Shown in pieces: positions 1-10,729 of a stretch of 64,000 nucleotides of DNA. How positions within the stretch are numbered: position 1 is the stretch's first letter; the number at the start of each line of letters is the position of its first letter. This DNA is from Odontocerum albicorne (taxonomy: Eukaryota > Arthropoda > Insecta > Trichoptera > Odontoceridae): the NCBI GenBank assembly GCA_949825065.1, contig OX463859.1:31203847-31267846 (forward strand), in the 5' to 3' direction. The notes beneath the pieces are model-generated. The model ran no database searches, had not been told where the DNA came from, and saw nothing but the letters and a program-made list of their open reading frames with translations. The translations under genes and the position numbers were made by a program.

Positions 1-105
1 GTCTACAATGAGTAATATGCAAATTAATGATTATCAGTAACGGGAATTATCATTACCTTGTTAAGATGCTTCAGGAACGGGGTATAGGTGATAAGGATAT
101 AAATA
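1..105 (+). pseudogene. LINE reverse transcriptase remnant, left part
   Basis: From about 54 the plus strand reads LVKMLQERGIGDKDIN, which resembles the stretch of non-LTR reverse transcriptases just before the palm motifs. The reading stops at a mariner insertion beginning at 106 and RT sequence resumes at 1328, so this looks like one LINE copy split by the mariner, with roughly 60 residues of RT missing at the break. The clade is not resolved. Confidence 0.45.
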
Positions 106-1325
106 CGAGGGCGGTCCGATAAGTACTTAGCCTCACCGCCCGATGGCACCACTATTGCACGAGCAATTTTTTATCGCGTAGTACATTCTCGTTGACAGCT
201 ACTGTCAAAATTTCAGCCGAATCGGACGCGTAGTTTTGTTTTGACCGCGTGTGGAAGCGAGCGTGTCCGCGGATTTGAGAAAAATGGAAAAAGAGCAATA
301 TTGCTCTTTTTGTTTTTGAAAGGGAAATCCCGCAGCGAAATCAAAGAGCGCTTGGATGCTGTGTACGGTGACTCTTCTCCTTCAATGGCGACCGTCAAAA
401 TTTTTTTTAACGAGTTTCAACGTGGTCGCACGTCGTTTTTTGATGAACGGCTACCACGGAGGATAACGTGACAAAAATCCACGATCTCGTATTGGCAGAC
501 CGCCGATTGAAGGTGCGCGAGATAGCTGAGACAGTAGGCATCTCAAAAGACCGCGTGGGTCATATCCTGCGTGAAGTACTGGGCATGAGAAAGCTGTCGG
601 CGCGATGGGTGCCGCGTTTGCTCACTCCGGACAACAAGCGCAACCGTGAGACCACTTCAGAGCAGTGTTTGACGATGTTTAAGCGCAATCCGAAGGAGTT
701 TCTGCGTCGTTTCGTGACCGTCGACGAAACATGGATACACTGGTACACACCCGAGACCAAGGAACAGTCGAAGACTGTCCTATCGGCCGGAATGGTGATG
801 GCCACCGTTTTCTGGGATTCAAAAGGTGTGATCTACATCGACTTCCTAGAGAAGGGCAAAACGGTCACAGGGCTCGACTTTGCTGAATTATTGGGCCGAT
901 TCGACGCCGAATTACAAAAAAAACGGCCCCATTTGGCGAAGAAAAAAGTGCTCTTCCATCCTGACAAAGCACCGGCTCACACCTCCGCCGTCGCCACGGC
1001 CAAATTGGTAGAATTAGGCTACGAACTGCTGCCCCATCCACCGTATTCTCCGGATTTGGCCTCGTACGACTTCTTTTTGTTATCAAATTTGAAAAAGTCA
1101 CTCGCCGGGCAGAAATTTGAGTCGAATGAGGAGGTTATCGCCGCCACGGAGGCCTACTTTGCAGACCTCCAGAAAACGTATTTTTCAGACGGGTTAAAGA
1201 AGTTGGAGCATCGCTGGGTCAAGTGTGTATCGAACTCAAAGGAGATTATGTTGAGAAATAAATCGCCACTTTTCCAAAATTTTTGTTATTCTTTTGTAGG
1301 CTAAGTACTTATCGGACCACCCTCG
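106..1325 (+). mobile_element. Near-complete mariner element with TIRs
   Basis: The ends are inverted repeats of about 27 bp with one mismatch; each begins CGAGGG and contains GGTCCGATAAGTACTTAGCC. TA dinucleotides flank the element at 104-105 and 1326-1327, the expected mariner target duplication. Length is 1220 bp, usual for mariner. The element sits inside a LINE reverse transcriptase remnant. It encodes one broken transposase. Confidence 0.93.
250..1304 (+). pseudogene. Mariner transposase, DD34D, frameshifted
   Basis: Transposase that would cut and paste the surrounding element. The N-terminal HTH part reads through 250-469. After a small deletion and frameshift near 450-468 a second frame runs to 1304. 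Visible motifs: VADRR-like HTH region, WVPRLLT, VDETW (first Asp), HPDKAPAHT (second Asp, with the usual HQDN changed to HPDK) and SPDLASYDFF (third Asp). Second and third Asp are separated by 34 residues, the mariner DD34D spacing. About 13 residues that normally lie between KEQSK and KTVLSAG are missing without breaking the frame. All three catalytic Asp remain, but the protein is not expected to be functional. The second frame opens on GTG, not ATG. Confidence 0.9.
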
Positions 1326-1327
1326 TA

Positions 1328-1700
1328 GTTTTCAAGGAAGCACTATATAACTTGAATCTGGGGGTCAAAGTGAATGTGTATGCTTTGATAACATCAGGTA
1401 CGCAGATGGTACTGTTGTTCTGGCAGACAGTATTGACGATCTTCAAACGCTGATCGATAGAACTAATGAATTAACGTGAGGCTGGGGCTGAACATGAACG
1501 TGAGTAAAATTAAGTTCATGGTGTTTGGCCGGCAGGATCATGTCTTACATTGAACGGTGCTGATATAGAGAGAAAAAATTTAAATACCTCGGAAGTATCT
1601 ATATACTTTACTAGCATTGAAAACGTACAAGACGAAACTTTCTTATCGATTTATAAGATGGGAAGAGCTGTAAACCAGCACAAAAATATGTACCAAACCA
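1328..1700 (+). pseudogene. LINE reverse transcriptase remnant, right part
   Basis: Reads IFKEALYNLNLGVKVN, then after a frame change RYADGTVVLADS and LNMNVSKIKFMVFGRQ, ending near KKFKYLGSIY. YADG is the RT catalytic YADD box with the second Asp changed to Gly. This is the continuation of the fragment at 1-105 beyond the mariner. It is degenerate, with frameshifts and stops. Confidence 0.7.
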
Positions 1701-1846
1701 ATTAGCGTGATTATCTAAATAAAAAATTATTTTTACAATTTTTTTTTCTAGCCCCGAATCTACGTTTTCCCTCTAATTGCGTTTTTTTTATTATCAGTCC
1801 CTTCAAAAACGTAAAAATGGGGTTTCACTGTATATGTATGAATTTT

Positions 1847-2247
1847 TTTTACTAATTCTTGAAATAATGACCCGGCTCCTGGTGACATTTACTTGTGTAA
1901 CCACACGACCTATATAGCATTATTGTACATATATTAACTATCTAATTTCGTAAACTAATCTAATCTTGTGAAAATTGTTTATTAACCACTCGACAGTTTT
2001 TACTAATTCTTGAAATAATGACAAGGCTCCTGGTGACATTTACTTGTGTAACCGCACGGCCTATATAGCATTATTGTACATATATTAACTATCTAATTTC
2101 GTAAACTAATCTAATCTTGTGAAAATTGTTTATTAACCACTCGACAGTTTTTACTAATTCTTGAAATAATGACAAGGCTCCTGGTGACATTTACTTGTGT
2201 AACCGCACGGCCTATATAGCATTATTGTACATATATTAACTATCTAA
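1847..2247. repeat. 151-bp tandem repeat, about 2.6 copies
   Basis: The motif GAAATAATGAC plus GGCTCCTGGTGACATT recurs at 1861, 2012 and 2163, giving a constant 151-bp period. Each unit also holds CCTATATAGCATTATTGTAC. Copies differ at few bases (for example gacccgg against gacaagg). No coding capacity. A short local satellite. Confidence 0.9.
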
Positions 2248-3221
2248 GATTGTTCGTGGTTTTCAGCGATGTTTCATCAAATACATGTAGTGCATTTCAT
2301 TTGAAATATTATTTTTTGCTATATTTATTTAAGGCTGTATAATGTTAAAGAACATTCGTGATGCGTGAACAGCAAAAAAAATAAATTAATATACATATAA
2401 TATTTGTATCAATGCATTTTTTATGCTTTATGGGCGGTTATTTAACATTTTAGAAACATTAGATTGTTTGTGGTTGTCGGTAAGGTTTCAAGTTTATTAA
2501 ATTGTTTATTCTCAGGTTTGTAACATGATTCATTGATAAAGCTGACATTGATTAATTTGGAGGTGCTATATCAGTAATATTGACACATTTTAGATTTGAC
2601 ATTTGGGACAATTTTATCAAGTGCATCGCTTAGTTTTCTTTCAAACGTATGACAGTGTAGTTGATTATGTATGGGGCATGTTTGAACTCAACTGTCAAAA
2701 TCAGAATATTGTCAATGCCGAAACAAATTTCGTGGTCAAATCATAAGAATGAAATATACGTGAGCCGAAAATTTCAAAGGTATTTATTTCCCGGTTTTTA
2801 TGGTTTTTTCCCTTGAAATTGCAGTAGTAATCGGGTTTTCTCTGTATCTATGAAATTAAGATCTATAAAATTAATAAAAATTGTGAATCAATCTAATGTA
2901 CAGGGTGGCTGAAAATTTTCATTCACAAAACAATAAATGTTTTTAAACAAATGGACCATGCTATTATTATTTGCGAAAGATCATTTAGGCCAAACAGCAC
3001 CCTCTTGCTGCCACACAAATTGAATGCCGATTATCCGTAGCGAGTATAATAGAGGGCACAACACCAAGTGAGAAATCAGCGTACTCGATGTTAGTGCAAC
3101 CGGAAATGACTATGTATGGCAATTTGTGAAAGACTTCCTGTTGTATATACGGCAAGGAGCTTCAGTACTTGCGGCGTGTCCCCGATTCCTTCTCTATTGG
3201 GTCTTTAGCGGAATGCTTTAC
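2248..3221. other. Non-coding AT-rich stretch, no gene recognised
   Basis: No ORF resembling a known protein. A low-complexity AT background with a possible element edge near 2901 (acagggtggctgaaaatttt). The last part, from about 3203, shares tttagcgg.atgctt with the sequence at 27527, just outside the LTR-like repeat described next. Confidence 0.5.
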
Positions 3222-3675
3222 TGATACGTCGTGATGATTTTGATTTGTTTTGTATTTAAAATAAAATACGTCGATTCAGGAATGCGAAAAAGTGAGTGAA
3301 TAATCGATAAATAGTAAACAGCGATGAATGGTCAAGTGAATAATAATAAGTGATCTTTATTTGTCGATAAGTAGGTATATATACAATTTCAGAATGGGGC
3401 TTGTGAATGCGTCCGCAGTATATCTTGATCTCACTCATGTGCGTGCCGAGGTGGTCGCAGACGTTGCCAATGATATAGTGGGTAGAATATTTATTGCCGA
3501 AACGGTGAGACAACGCGATGCGTTCTCTTTCTACCGTGGAATGCGACGTAAATATTATTTGCGTGTAAACAATATTGACGTTCTGGTATGTGATCTTTGT
3601 ACATATTCAAAGGTTGATTCATCGGTCGTTGACCGTGCATGTTGACAATATTTAGGGACGTCGGTATTCCCTACA
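3222..3675 (-). mobile_element. LTR-like repeat, copy 1
   Basis: A 454-bp sequence is repeated with high identity at 27546-28000 in the same orientation. Read on the minus strand it begins TGTAGGGAATACC and ends ACGTATCA, the TG...CA termini usual for LTRs. It contains a TATA-like tatatatacc followed by an AATAAA signal in that orientation. No internal gag/pol sequence is recognisable next to it. It could be a solo or truncated LTR; a different kind of dispersed repeat is possible. Confidence 0.5.
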
Positions 3676-4173
3676 GGTCCGTGATAACTAGCAACAGATC
3701 TGTGCCATTTGGCTCTTTCTGATGCTGTCTGTTTCCAATTACGCTGAGCATTTATGTTTTCAAGCGCCTCATGCAGTATGTCCTAATATCTCTTACGCAG
3801 CCCACCATACTTTCTTCTGCCTTCCGTCAGCTCGTCACACAAATGCAAGCTCTTCAAAAAACATTTACGCTGATTTCAAATGTTTTAACTATTGCTGTTC
3901 GAATATTGTTAGTCTGGAGTGGTTAAATCTTGAGATTTTAACGGCCAGTCAATGTTATTATAAAATCAAAACAGTTATACTTGAGAAAAGGTGGTCGAGG
4001 GCTGCCTGTACATGTTTTCCAAACTCAGTTGATAAAATTGATGTGACACAAAGATCATAGCACAGTAGCGTTCAGTGTTCACAGTTACGGCATTGCCCGC
4101 AAAGAATTTGAAAAAAAAACAATTCCACACCACACTGTCGCTCTGCGAAGTTGTAATGGTCGCTGATGGGTCC
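3676..4173. other. Non-coding stretch, nothing recognised
   Basis: Short open frames exist on both strands but none resembles a protein family, and their composition is like the background. I see no repeat, TIR or RNA feature here. Confidence 0.4.
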
Positions 4174-4381
4174 CTTGTGGATATTCTACGCCCCAATAGC
4201 GGCTTTTTTGTTTGTTAGTATTAACTCTGAGAACTAAAGGGGCTTGTGGATATTCTACGCCCTAATAGCGGATTTTTCGTTCGTTAGCATTAACTCTGAG
4301 AACAAAAAGGACTTGTGGATATTCTACGCCCTAATAGCGGCTTTTTCGTTCGTTAGCATTAACTCTGAGAACAAAAGGGGC
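4174..4381. repeat. 69-bp tandem repeat, 3 copies
   Basis: CTTGTGGATATTCTACGCC recurs at 4174, 4243 and 4312 (69-bp period), each unit ending in TTAGCATTAACTCTGAGAAC. The period is a multiple of three, so a spurious repetitive reading frame runs through it; there is no sign that it is coding. Confidence 0.9.
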
Positions 4382-4451
4382 TTCGTCACGCATTATCGTT
4401 TTCTCATTATAAAATTGAAGACAGATTTTCATAGTATGTTTTAAAAATAAC

Positions 4452-4929
4452 TTCTTCTCTTCTTCCTGGCACTGTCCCAACTCATTGTCTAGGTAGGCTG
4501 TTGGGGTCGGCTCTCCTCGTTCTCAGGTTGTATGTTCTTCGGTTCTGGGTGTCGCTTTCATCTAGGCTGTTTCTCTGCAGAATTTTGTAGCATTGAGTTA
4601 TCCAGGAGTTCTTTGGCCTTGCTCTGGACGGCTGTCGAGGAAAATCCACAGACATTGCCTGATTTACAGTATGGTCTGGTGGTCTCCGTCTTATGTGCCC
4701 GTACCATCTCAGCTGTCGCTCTTCCCGCTTACTATTTATGTCAGTGACTCCCAGGCTACCACGAATGCGTGAGCTCTTAATTTTATCTTTCAGTGATACT
4801 CCTGCCGACCACCTAAGCATTCGCATTTCTGCTGTTTCAAGTTGTGGGTCTAACGATAGTCTGGTATACCTTTCCTTTTAATTTTATAGGCATTTTTGGG
4901 TCACACAAGATAATTTGTTATGGAGTACA
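4452..4929 (-). mobile_element. LINE-A, 5'-truncated copy 1
   Basis: The 3' end of a non-LTR retrotransposon. On the minus strand it reads PKMPIKLKGKVYQTIVRP, then MRMLRWSAGVSLKDKIKSS and RRADPNSLPRQ-stop, the C-terminal region after the RT domain. A direct repeat TTTTAAAAATAAC at 4439-4451 and 4930-4942 flanks it and is the target-site duplication. The 3' end is GAAGAAGAGAAGAAG-like and not poly(A). The same tail recurs at 6708, 14996, 40671 and 48026. Confidence 0.9.
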
Positions 4930-4988
4930 TTTTAAAAATAACGCATTGTTGAAAAGTGAAATACTCCATGACAAATTTTCAATATCTA

Positions 4989-5430
4989 TTTGGTGTTAAC
5001 ATAAGTTGTGTTCGTTTTTTCCTAAATTTAAAAATGAGCACCAAAAGTAAAACAAAATGGTAAAGGTTATACGTCATTCGAAAGAAAATTTTCTGCTCTA
5101 CAAGATATTGTATTTGCTTTTACGTTACATATATTATTTTATTTGATTACAAGCCTTCAAAATGGAATGTCAAATAGAGGAAAGTGAGCATTTTCGACAC
5201 CTCCTTCTGTTCGCGTTCAATCGAGGGAATAAAGCTGCCAAAGCTGCTCGCGATATTTGCGAAGTGTACGGTGAATATGATATGAATGAAAGGACAGCTC
5301 GTCGAAGGTTTTAGCGTTTCAAAGACGGTAATTTCGACCTCAAAGACATGGAGCGTTACGGACGACCAGTGGACTTCGATGAGGACCGCTTAAACCATAT
5401 TATTCATGAAGATCCGTTTCAAACATTTTT
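4989..5430 (+). mobile_element. Mariner-1, 5' half (truncated)
   Basis: Begins with the TIR TTTGGTGTTAACATAAG after a TA, matching the ends of the element at 37855-39590. From 5162 it encodes MECQIEESEHFRHLLLFAF and continues through RFKDGNFDLKDMER to HIIHEDPFQT, the N-terminal HTH half of a mariner transposase, with a stop in ARRRF*RF. The element ends abruptly at about 5430, where an inverted fragment of the same transposase is joined. Confidence 0.88.
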
Positions 5431-5433
5431 CAT

Positions 5434-5720
5434 CACCATTTTTTTTTTCATCACCAGTAATGATGCGGTAAAGGAACCTTTGCTTGTGGCCATGCGTAGC
5501 TTGATGACGCGCGAGCAAACCAGCAGAAATTGTCGAACGTTGATTTTTTTTGTTTTCACTCAAAACATGTGGAACCCAAGCGTCAAACTTCTGGACTTTT
5601 CCCATTGATTTAAAATGGCAGTATACAGTCATGTGACTATAATTCATCTGCTCAGCCAATTCTACTGTAGTTTGAAAGGGGTCTTCATGAATAATATGGT
5701 TTAAGCGGTCCTCATTGAAG
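5434..5720 (-). pseudogene. Inverted mariner-1 transposase fragment
   Basis: Minus strand reads HIIHEDPFQTTVELAEQMN, then MTVYCHFKSMGKVQKF, LSENKKNQRSTISAGLLA and RFLYRIITGDEKK: the middle of the mariner-1 transposase, head-to-head with the plus-strand half at 4989-5430. The fragment is the left part of a block that is also present at 38463-39096. Confidence 0.85.
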
Positions 5721-6056
5721 TATGGTGTATTCCAATCGGAAGGTCAAAGGAGGGAGAAAATAAACTACATTCTATTGTGATACTTGTGATAGGAAGCCCG
5801 ACCTTCACCTGGGAGAATGTTTTAAAAAGTACCATACTTTGAAAAATTATAAATAATTCTGGTAAATAAATTTGTTGAGTATATCAGGTCTGTGAATATG
5901 AAACCGGAATTTGCTCATAGATGGCTCTAGTTGTCAATGTAGTGACTGTCGAACCACGTCTTGGCGCCTTTTTCTTGTGTTTACATTTGTCAAAGACTTT
6001 TAACTCGCAACAATACAAGTTTAATACAACTACATATGTTTTCATAGCGTTGAACA

Positions 6057-7825
6057 TGTCTGTTTTTGTGCCTGAAAACTACGATTTGCGGACAACATTG
6101 ATTTTCTGTTACCATTTGAAGAAAACTGCTGCAGAATCGCATCGAATGCTTGTCGAAGCTTACGGTGAGCATGCTCTTGGTAAATCGCAGTGCTTTAAGT
6201 GGTTTAAAAAATTCAAAAGTGGCGATTTTGACGTGAGAAACGAAGAACGTGGAAGACCACCGAGAAAGTTTAAAGACGCCAAATTGCAAGCATTGTTGGA
6301 TGAGGATGACACTCAAACGCAACAACTTGCGGATCGATTAAATGTGACATGAGAAGCCGTTTCCATACGTTTGAAAGCCATGGGATAGATCCAGAAGGTG
6401 GGAAAATGGGTTCCACATGAACTGAATGAAAGATAGCAGGAAAACCGTAAAACCACTTGCGAAATGCTGCTCGTCCGGTACAAAAGAAAATCATTTCTCC
6501 ATCGAATTGTGACTGGCGATGATAAATGGATATATTATGAGAAACCTAAGCGTAAAAGATCATGGGTTACTCCAAGCAAACCAGTGACATCGACTGCAAG
6601 GCCAAATATCTATGGACGAAAGACATTGCTCTGTGTTTGGAGGGATCAGAAGGGTGTTATCTATTATGAGCTGCTAAAACCTGGCGAAACCGTTAATTCT
6701 GAACATTTCTTCTTCTCCCTGGCTCCATCCTAACTCACTGTCTGCGAAGACTGTTGGGGTCAGCTCTCCTCGTCCTCAGGTTGTATGCTCTTCTGTCCCG
6801 GACTATATCTCCCAGGCCGTGCCTCTGCATCAGGTTATCTTTTTGCACCACCCATGAATTCTTTGGTCTTCCTCTGGTTGTTATTCGAGGAAGATCCATG
6901 GAGATTGCCTGTTTCACAATGTGATCGGGTGCTCTGCGTCCAACGTGCCCATACCATCTCAATCGCCTCTCCTCCATCTTGCTGTTGATGTCTGTAACAC
7001 CTAGGCTTCCACGAATGCGTGAGCTTTTTATTTTGTCTCTTAGGGACACACCAGCTGACCATCTTAGCATGCGGATTTCAGCAGTTTCTAGTTGCCTGGA
7101 GTAACAGAGTTATACAACGTCCAGCATTCGGAGCCATAGAGGAGTGCGGGTCTGACAATCGTTTGGTATACTTTTCCTTTTAACTTTACTGGCATTTTCA
7201 AATCACATAGAACTCCCGTCATTGATCTAAACTTCATCCAGCCCACACTAATTCTATGTGTTACATCTGCTGCACATCCTCCATCACTATGGATGAGTGA
7301 CCCAAGATACTTAAAGAAGTCACAATTTGGTAATGTTTCTCGATCCATTTGCAATACAGGAGTGACAGCATTTGTGTTCTCGAATGGTAAGTGCAGATAC
7401 TCTGTTTTCTTTCTGCTCAGTCTCAATTCATTGTCCTCCAAGATTCTTCTCCACCTTTCCAGATTTCCATTAATACTGAACACTACCGACAACAAATGAT
7501 GGATTTGAACCGAACGTTGCGTGAAAAACTACCAGAATATCAAAAGAGGCCACACAAAATGATTTTACTTCATGATAATGCACCATCGCACACAGCAAAA
7601 CCGGTCAAGGAAACGACTGAGGCGTTTAGTTGGCAAATACTTTCACATGCGGCTTACTCACCAGACTTGGCTCCATCCGATTATTACTTATTTGCATCGA
7701 TGGGACATGCACTTGCTGAGCAGCGCTTCACTTCTTACGAAAATGGCTCGATGATTGGTTTGCCTCAAAAGAGCAACAGTTTTTTTGGCGTGGCATCCTC
7801 AAATTGCCAGAGATGGGAAAAATGA
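6057..7825 (+). pseudogene. Mariner-2 transposase, interrupted by LINE-A
   Basis: Starts MSVFVPENYDLRTTLIF with the HTH N-terminus, then has stops at LNVT*EAV, AMG*IQK and NER*QEN, and continues VTGDDKWIYYEKPKRK (first Asp) to GETVNSEHF, where the LINE is inserted. It resumes after 7470 at EHYRQQMMDLNRTLREK, with LLHDNAPSHTA (second Asp) and YSPDLAPSDYYLF (third Asp), a 34-residue DD34D spacing. The C-terminus is frameshifted near 7780. Recognisable as mariner by WVPHELN, HDNAPSHT and SPDLAPSD. Not functional. Confidence 0.92.
6708..7469 (-). mobile_element. LINE-A copy 2, inserted in mariner-2
   Basis: Minus strand encodes NLERWRRILEDNELRLSRKK, CDFFKYLGSLIHSDGG, KGKVYQTIVRPALLYGSECW, then MLRWSAGVSLRDKIKSSRIR to RRADPNSLRRQ-stop. 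This is the C-terminal RT/tail region of a LINE. Near-identical target sequence flanks it: ttaattctgaacat (6693-6706) and ttaatactgaacac (7470-7483). The copy is 5'-truncated and its reading frame is interrupted near SVTPGN. Confidence 0.9.
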
Positions 7826-7932
7826 GTAGCTAGCGATGGGCAATACTTTGAATAAAAATTTTTTTACCATTTTCATAGAATAAATGTGTATTTTCTATAA
7901 AAAAATCCGGTTTCATATTTACAGACCTGATA

Positions 7933-8265
7933 ATACATTTTTAATTATTTACTACCTTACTGCTTAATTTAAACAATAAATAATAATTATGCACTCTACA
8001 CTGTTCCCATAACAACACTTTATTGAGACCTTTTTGTCTATTTTGTAAATTAATTAAGGAGTTGGTGATAGATAAAAAATAATTATTAAGGAGTGCAAAT
8101 GGCCTGGAGTTCCAACAGCCCAGCTATTGAGGATACCTTATGATTAAAACAGTAAAGTGGTGTGGCCAGTGAGTTTGCTGTTGTGCAACAGCACAATTAC
8201 TTAAACGAGGAGGTAAGAAAAAACTCCAAGACAAGGTTTTGTTTTCCAACTAAATTAACGTTAGA
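7933..8265. other. AT-rich spacer, no gene
   Basis: No recognisable coding or RNA feature between the mariner-2 right TA and the next LINE fragment. Confidence 0.5.
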
Positions 8266-8625
8266 ATGGTGAAGAGATCCTCGACTACGAAGTCCAGCAA
8301 CGACATTTTCTCAATTTTCCTCTATGGAATGGAGGCGTGGACACGGAACCAGGAAACAAAACGTAAACTTTTGAGGTGTGAACCTAGATTCTCTGAACAG
8401 ATCATGTTACAAATGTGGCAGTGGCTTGCTCGTATGTATAAAGACCACGAACTGTTTTAAACTGTGAATGTTCGCAAGTTGCAGTATATTGAGAGACAAA
8501 ATATACATCATAACACAACTGGCTATTTAGGGAAAAATAAATGGCAAATGAGGCTAAGACGCCGCATATCTTGAAGAACTCGCGGGAACGGTTTAGATAT
8601 AATATTTCTAACAACGAGTCTTTCC
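8266..8625 (+). pseudogene. Degenerate LINE C-terminal fragment
   Basis: Reads FSIFLYGMEAWTRNQETKRKL near 8312-8375 and GKNKWQMRLRRRIS near 8530-8572. Both are patterns of the post-RT tail of LINEs (LLYGMEAWTL...; GK..GKRGRGRRRISWL). Several stops lie between them. Related, better kept sequence is at 41790-42240. Confidence 0.5.
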
Positions 8626-8739
8626 TGGCTGCAGTATATAAGATAAGAATTATGATGATGGTGATGAACTTCCCACAGTAGATGATACCTCGAGAATTAA
8701 TGAATTGTTGACAATTTTTATAATTAGAAACCACGCTAC

Positions 8740-9435
8740 CGTAAACATGCTACCCAATCGAAATAATTTAAAGAAAGAAATACTCACAGAATTTATTTAT
8801 ACTTGAAATTAATTTCTTCCGTGAATAGAAAAATAAACAATCTATTTAATAATATTTAACACATCATAATTTATTCAAGGAGTGGATCATCTCTGAAGCA
8901 GATATACAATCAGTTGTTAAGAAAAGTAACAGTGCTGACATTAAATAACTGTTACGTTTTAACTAACAGGTTAAGAAAAATAGCGACTTGAAATGTTACC
9001 CTTATTTTTTCAAAAAATATAGATATTTGTAAAGTATATTAGTGATAATTTGTCTAACCAGAGATTTGATAATGATATTATTATAATATCGAATAATTAC
9101 TTGTGGAAGTAACGTACGCTTGTAGATGTTACGACTCTTTATTCGTTAACTAAAGAATTATATTCTACTAAATAAAAATATACAAAACAATCATACAGTT
9201 TTCCTCTGTTGAAATAAATAATTCTCTGTTACCATATTCATCCCACGTAAAAAAACTAGGCATTCTACATACAGAGCACCAGACTTTATTATCTCGTCAC
9301 ACACATCTTTAGCCTCTTCTACTCTCTGACTTTCTACTTTTTCTTTCGACTACGACTTTCACTCTCATACTCGTATATCAAAGTTGGCACTAATGTACAA
9401 GTAATCCGAATTGGCGTTATCACGCCTTAAATTTT
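8740..9435. other. AT-rich stretch, no gene recognised
   Basis: Only short, background-like open frames; no TIR or repeat edge that I can support. Confidence 0.4.
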
Positions 9436-9439
9436 TGCT

Positions 9440-9800
9440 TATCTACATTAAAAGGATAGATAATTTTCTGCCTATTTTAAGTTGAATATCATTGTTTCAA
9501 TGTAGAATGCTTCCATTATTTGATTACGGTGTATGTTATTTGGATGTCAATGAGATGTTAGATAAGTTTGAGACACTCCAAAACGTTTGCCTGCTAATCA
9601 TATTTGTGATAATCTTAGGAAGTATGACCTCATGTCAAAGTATTGCAACAGATTTCAGTGGCTTAAAATCAGCAAACGAAGAAATCTTCACATTTTGTTG
9701 ATATTATTTTTACGTTCTTAACTTCATGTATTTGTGAAAACATCTAGTTTCTTTTAAAATGCGAATGTTTTCTTCAACAAGACGATGAGAGACTCCTTTG
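9440..9800 (+). pseudogene. LINE tail fragment (post-RT region)
   Basis: Reads MLPLFDYGVCYLDVNE, KFETLQNVC and, after frameshifts, NLRKYDLMSKY, FQWLKISKRRNLHILL. This matches the conserved LPLFDYG...L..LQN.C.R.I...R..DH.S....L.WL....RR..H.L pattern of jockey/CR1-like LINE tails. Broken by frame changes. Confidence 0.65.
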
Positions 9801-9979
9801 CATGTTAACACATCACACCACATTTTACCCATTTTCATTTACGGTTCACTTAGTGTAACTGTGGAACGAACTTCTAAAATTTATCAGATGTACACCATTC
9901 ATTTTTATGTTTGGGAGATAACTGAAAAAATATTTATTACGTTACTCAAAATATTATTTCATCCTTAATATACTTTGAT

Positions 9980-10725
9980 TCCCTTCCTTATCATTGAATT
10001 CCTTTCCTCTAGTTCTACCATTATTGATAGAAATTCGTTATTTATTTGGTTTTTTAATTTTCATTTAAACAAATATATTTTTTTGTAAAATATTCTATGG
10101 ATTGAAATATCCAAGATGTGCTGATTATTTGTTACATAGCAATAATCTCGTGAGATGTACTCGTCAGATAAGCCACATAAAAAATACTCTTATCTGACCA
10201 GATAAATTACTTTCTATGCTTGATTGAATTATTCAAAAACTACCTCCACAAATAAAATTAATTGTTTGTAAAATAAGTAAACTTCGAATTAGAATAACAC
10301 TTGATTACGGCAATAAAAAATCCAATTTTATTTTATAACATTTCAAAATATTTAATCCACAACAACAAATAGTTAATACAATCTTAGATAATCGGAGTCT
10401 ACTGTATCAATAAATTAACAAGTAATGCAAAAAACTGGTACAGTAACCATTACTTTATCTCAAAGTAACAGTAACGAATGGTTACATTTCAAGCATATAT
10501 TCTCATCACTAATGCACATTGCATCAAAGGATAAATTACGCACTGGCAAGGATAAAATTTCCTTGCCAACACTTTTCTTAATTTTTTGTTTCAAATTTTG
10601 ATATTTCACTGACAATTGCAATAATATTTAAACTATTTCAGCCTTTTAAAATATTCTTGTTTTATAAATTAATATATATTTTTATATCACCTATCCGTGC
10701 AAATATATACCAAGGACATTTTCCC
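9980..10725. other. AT-rich stretch, no gene recognised
   Basis: Very AT-rich with no coding or repeat structure that I can support. Confidence 0.4.
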
Positions 10726-10729
10726 AAAA

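Larger units (their letters stand above)
5884..7930 (+). mobile_element. Mariner-2 element, split by a LINE
   Basis: TIRs TCAGGTCTGTgAATATGAAA and its inverse (ending ttacagacctga) are flanked by TA at 5882-5883 and 7931-7932. Removing the LINE-A insertion (6708-7469) leaves about 1.28 kb, typical for mariner. A deleted copy of the same element lies at 51025-51833, a 5' fragment at 38908, and a lone TIR at 20892. Confidence 0.93.

Noticed and set aside
3361..3645. 94-codon plus-strand open frame
   Set aside because: Lies inside the LTR-like repeat; the second copy (27729-27932) breaks the frame, so it is not under coding constraint.
4244..4444. 66-codon frame with repeated WIFYALIA...FVSINSENK
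   Set aside because: Product of the 69-bp tandem repeat, whose period is a multiple of three; no start context or homology.
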